The notes below the pieces were generated by a model. That model saw only the letters and a list, made by a program, of their open reading frames with translations, had not been told where the DNA came from and did no database searches. The position numbers and the translations under genes were made by a program. From Candidatus Omnitrophota bacterium (GTDB lineage Bacteria; Omnitrophota; Koll11; Gygaellales; JAQTUY01): a stretch of 8,491 nucleotides of DNA. Shown one piece after another: positions 6,432 through 8,491 of the stretch (position 1 is the stretch's first letter; every line of letters starts with the position of its first letter). The stretch covers positions 1 through 8,491 of the forward strand of contig JAQTUY010000064.1 of assembly GCA_028707105.1 (NCBI GenBank), read 5' to 3'.

Positions 6432-7214
6432 TTAAATGATCTCGCCTTTCAAAGTTTCAGCCAATTTTTCCGCTATTTCTGATGGCTCGCCCTGGAGTAT
6501 TTGTCCGCCGGCGCGCGGGGGTGGAGTAAAGATCCTGACTACCTGGGTCGGAGAACCTGTCAAGCCTATTTTATCCGGATCCAGCCCTAAGTCTTTTGCG
6601 CTCCAATGTATTATCTGCGCCTGCTTGGAACGCATCATACCTTTCAGGGAGGCGATGCGGGGCTCATTTATTTCTTTGACTACCGTAAAAAGTGCCGGTA
6701 ACGGCGCCTCGATTATATCATAACCTTCTTCGGTCATCCTCTCCACGCGCGCCAGGTTGTCTTTGATCTCTTCTATCTTCTTGACGTAGGTGACTTGAGG
6801 TATATCCAGATGCACGGATATGCCCGGCCCTACCTGAGCCGTGTCCCCGTCGGAAGCCTGTTTACCGCACAGGATCAGGTCAAATTTACCCACATTGCGG
6901 ATGGCCCCGGCCAGGGTATAGCTGGTTGCCCAGGTATCGCTTCCGGCAAAAGCCCGGTCGCTGACTAAAATACCTTCATCGCAGCCGACCGAAATAGCCT
7001 CACGCAGCGCGCTTTCCGCCTGGGGCGGACCCATTGTAATAACAGTCACCTTGCCCCCAAAACGCTCTTTGAGCCTCACCCCTTCTTCGATAGCATACGC
7101 GTCAAAGGGATTGATTATAGAGATCACCCCTTCGCGGATAAGCGTATTAGTCTGGGGATTTATCCTGACCTCAGTGGTTTCAGGGACCTGTTTTATGCAA
7201 ACGATTATGTTCAT
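6432..7214 (-). CDS. etfB: Electron transfer flavoprotein beta subunit
   Basis: This 260-aa full-length EtfB starts with the canonical MNIIVCIKQVPET. The nucleotide-binding block is LILCGKQASDGDTAQVGPGI (113-132), followed by LDIPQVTYVKKIE (136-148) and the RIASLKGMMRSK segment (186-197). The C-terminal stretch LTGSPTQVVRIFTPP (218-232) resembles clostridial EtfB proteins that take part in flavin-based electron bifurcation, where EtfB holds the bifurcating FAD and an NADH site. The bifurcating assignment is inference from this resemblance and from the ferredoxin-EtfA partner. The start at 7214 is 6 nt after the PilZ gene and has no recognisable Shine-Dalgarno (the upstream bases are A/T only), so initiation may depend on ribosomes finishing the PilZ gene. 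Confidence 0.95.
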   Translation of the reverse strand: MNIIVCIKQVPETTEVRINPQTNTLIREGVISIINPFDAYAIEEGVRLKERFGGKVTVITMGPPQAESALREAISVGCDEGILVSDRAFAGSDTWATSYTLAGAIRNVGKFDLILCGKQASDGDTAQVGPGISVHLDIPQVTYVKKIEEIKDNLARVERMTEEGYDIIEAPLPALFTVVKEINEPRIASLKGMMRSKQAQIIHWSAKDLGLDPDKIGLTGSPTQVVRIFTPPPRAGGQILQGEPSEIAEKLAETLKGEII

Positions 7215-7220
7215 TAATTT

Positions 7221-7586
7221 TTAAAAATAAGCGAAAACGAATTTCCGGACATTCTCCCGGTCCTTATTTTCAATCGCCACGAACTCAATACCGGCCTCAA
7301 AACGCGAGCCTTTAACCTTATCCTTGATCTCAAACCTTCTTACCCAGACGACTTTACCGATAGCACCGACGGCTTTTTTTTGGTTCGGAAGGTGCATGGT
7401 CAAATCCAGGATGTCGCCCTTTTTCACGTCATCATACGCGCTGTACAAGATCAGGCATATGCCGCCGGCGCTGATATTCTTGCTTAATGCCAGCCTCTCC
7501 GCGGGAGCAAGCTTACGCCTGGCGTAGACCACATCAAAAGCGGAATTCAAACGCACAAATTTACGCCTATCGCGCCACATCTTCAT
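7221..7586 (-). CDS. Stand-alone PilZ-domain protein (c-di-GMP receptor)
   Basis: This 121-aa protein is made of one PilZ domain. The c-di-GMP-binding RxxxR motif is R8-K-F-V-R12 near the N-terminus, and the second motif [D/N]xSxxG is N37-I-S39-A-G-G42. The beta-barrel strands follow, with GDILDLTMHLP, AIGKVVWVRRF and FEAGIEFVAI. Both ligand motifs are intact, so c-di-GMP binding is likely. The start at 7586 has a perfect AGGAGG 6 nt upstream; a second ATG at 7580 is less well spaced. It lies between the acyl-CoA dehydrogenase and etfB genes on the same strand, 6 nt before etfB, so it should share their mRNA. PilZ proteins usually act on motility, exopolysaccharide or transcription, and its role here is not evident from sequence. 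Confidence 0.9.
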   Translation of the reverse strand: MKMWRDRRKFVRLNSAFDVVYARRKLAPAERLALSKNISAGGICLILYSAYDDVKKGDILDLTMHLPNQKKAVGAIGKVVWVRRFEIKDKVKGSRFEAGIEFVAIENKDRENVRKFVFAYF

Positions 7587-7607
7587 TTTGGGCCTCCTAT
7601 ACGCTCT

Positions 7608-7630
7608 ATCCTCCGCCTGCGGCGTAGGAT
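7608..7630 (-). other. Short intercistronic hairpin upstream of the PilZ gene
   Basis: ATCCT (7608-7612) pairs with AGGAT (7626-7630), and CGCC (7614-7617) with GGCG (7621-7624), with one mismatch between the blocks and a 3-nt loop. In the transcript it lies just before the PilZ Shine-Dalgarno. No U-run follows, so it is not a classic terminator. Confidence 0.45.
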
Positions 7631-7642
7631 AAATTCGGCCGG

Positions 7643-7675
7643 ACGACCTATGTGCGCTTCCGCTCCATAAGTCGT
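7643..7675 (-). other. Intercistronic stem-loop downstream of the acyl-CoA dehydrogenase gene
   Basis: ACGACCTATG (7643-7652) and CATAAGTCGT (7666-7675) form a 10-bp stem with one G-U wobble in the minus-strand RNA and a 13-nt loop. GGCC blocks on both sides can extend it with a small bulge. It lies 8 nt past the dehydrogenase stop codon with no U-run. An mRNA-stabilising or processing structure between dehydrogenase and PilZ-etf is more likely than a terminator. Confidence 0.5.
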
Positions 7676-7683
7676 GGCCTCAT

Positions 7684-8491
7684 TTACTTGATCGCTTCCC
7701 TGATCAATTGCAAAGCAATAATATTACGCTGTATCTGATTGGTCCCTTCATATATCTGCGTTATTTTGGCATCGCGCATATATTTTTCAACGGGGTAATC
7801 TTTCATATAACCGTATCCGCCGAATATCTGCACGCAATCCGTGGTAACCTTCATTGCCACATCCGAGGCAAAAAGCTTGGCCATAGCCGACTCTTTACCT
7901 ACATCTTTGGCTCCGGCGTCGATCATCCGGGCGCAGGAATAAACCAGCCCTCTTGCCGCTTCGACCTCGGTAGCCATATCGGCGAGCATCCACTGTATAC
8001 CCTGAAAAGAAGAAATAGATTTGCCGAACTGTACCCTCTGCTTGGCATATTTTACCGTCTCGTCCAAAGCCCCCTGCGCGATACCTAACGCCTGAGCCGC
8101 TACCCCCGGACGGGATTTATCAAAGGTCTTCATGGTAACTATAAAACCCATGCCCTCTTTCGCCAGAAGGTTTTCTTCCGGGATCTTGCAATCCGTAAAG
8201 ACCAGCTCGCTGGTCGCGGAAGCGCGAATACCCATTTTATCTTCTTTTTTGCCAAAAGTAAAGCCCGGGGTCCCCTTTTCTACGATAAAAGCCGAAGCGC
8301 CTCTGGCGCCCTTATTCTTATCCGTCATGGCTATGACAGTATAAACCTGGGCTTCCCCGCCGTTAGTGATAAAATGCTTGACCCCGTTTAAGATATAATG
8401 CTTGCCTTCTTTCCTGGCTGTGGTCTTGATAGCCGAAGCGTCGGAACCCGCTTCAGGTTCAGTTACTGCGAAAGCCGCCACGTACTTACCC
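7684..8491 (-). CDS. Acyl-CoA dehydrogenase, C-terminal part (5' end outside window)
   Basis: About 269 residues are present of a family that usually has about 380; the frame runs off the right edge (the apparent GTG at 8481 is an internal Val codon). These FAD enzymes interconvert acyl-CoA and 2-enoyl-CoA. The visible part begins GKYVAAFAVTEPEAGSD, the first family signature. The middle beta domain and C-terminal helical domain are complete, with RVQFGKSISSFQGIQWMLADM and QIFGGYGYMKDYPVEKYMRD. The catalytic base is the Glu of IYEGTNQIQR (codon 7747-7749, 20 residues before the end), placed as in short- and medium-chain enzymes. It most resembles short-chain (butyryl-CoA type) members. With EtfB and ferredoxin-EtfA downstream it could be the reductase of a bifurcating complex; the substrate cannot be read from sequence. 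Confidence 0.95.
   Translation of the reverse strand, partial: GKYVAAFAVTEPEAGSDASAIKTTARKEGKHYILNGVKHFITNGGEAQVYTVIAMTDKNKGARGASAFIVEKGTPGFTFGKKEDKMGIRASATSELVFTDCKIPEENLLAKEGMGFIVTMKTFDKSRPGVAAQALGIAQGALDETVKYAKQRVQFGKSISSFQGIQWMLADMATEVEAARGLVYSCARMIDAGAKDVGKESAMAKLFASDVAMKVTTDCVQIFGGYGYMKDYPVEKYMRDAKITQIYEGTNQIQRNIIALQLIREAIK

Noticed and set aside
7608..7675. Intrinsic terminator after the acyl-CoA dehydrogenase gene
   Set aside because: Neither hairpin is followed by a U-run on the transcribed strand.
8479..8481. GTG at 8481 as the start of the acyl-CoA dehydrogenase
   Set aside because: The frame stays open to the window edge and the upstream codons (GKY) continue the conserved GKY-x-AAFAVTEPEAGSD block, so the gene is truncated by the window, not short.

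Overview
The window looks like chromosomal DNA from an uncultivated, probably anaerobic bacterium. The evidence is an electron-transfer flavoprotein (ETF) alpha subunit fused to a two-cluster ferredoxin domain, next to EtfB and an acyl-CoA dehydrogenase, plus c-di-GMP proteins (GGDEF, PilZ) and a bacterial-type SMC. The style (compact operons, HUH-transposase repeats built on GGGGTCAGACC, an excisionase-type HTH, a V4R-like protein) reminds me of Omnitrophota-like or related metagenomic lineages. That is a low-confidence guess, because no marker gene is present. Every gene except the first is on the minus strand.

Layout, left to right. (1) 1-162 (+): C-terminal tail of a GGDEF protein. (2) About 164-1003: a REP-associated tyrosine transposase (RAYT) unit, more AT-rich than its surroundings. 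It sits between the convergent ends of the GGDEF gene and smc. A single GGGGTCAGACC repeat lies at its 3' end, and a perfect 26-bp inverted pair of the same repeat lies beyond its 5' end. A terminator-like hairpin covers the transposase ribosome-binding site. (3) 1013-5018 (-): a tightly packed set transcribed as V4R/DUF2378-like protein, 62-aa HTH protein, SMC, with gaps of 5 and 2 nt. A near-consensus sigma-70 promoter lies upstream at 5084-5112. The SMC heads and coiled-coil arms are complete, but the hinge is reduced to about 60 residues. (4) 5019-5221: AT-rich intergenic DNA with the promoter and a cluster of CATAC/GTATG motifs. (5) 5222-8491 (-): acyl-CoA dehydrogenase (5' end outside the window), then a PilZ protein, EtfB and ferredoxin-EtfA.

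How the genes may work together. EtfB and ferredoxin-EtfA should form a heterodimer carrying FAD and Fe-S clusters that exchanges electrons with the acyl-CoA dehydrogenase. The arrangement recalls the electron-bifurcating caffeyl-CoA reductase (CarCDE) and butyryl-CoA dehydrogenase/Etf complexes. The small PilZ protein inside this cluster could link c-di-GMP to it, or may simply be co-transcribed. The V4R-HTH-SMC set joins a possible small-ligand or metal-binding domain and a DNA-binding protein to an unusual SMC. With the reduced hinge, it is the best candidate here for something not yet described.
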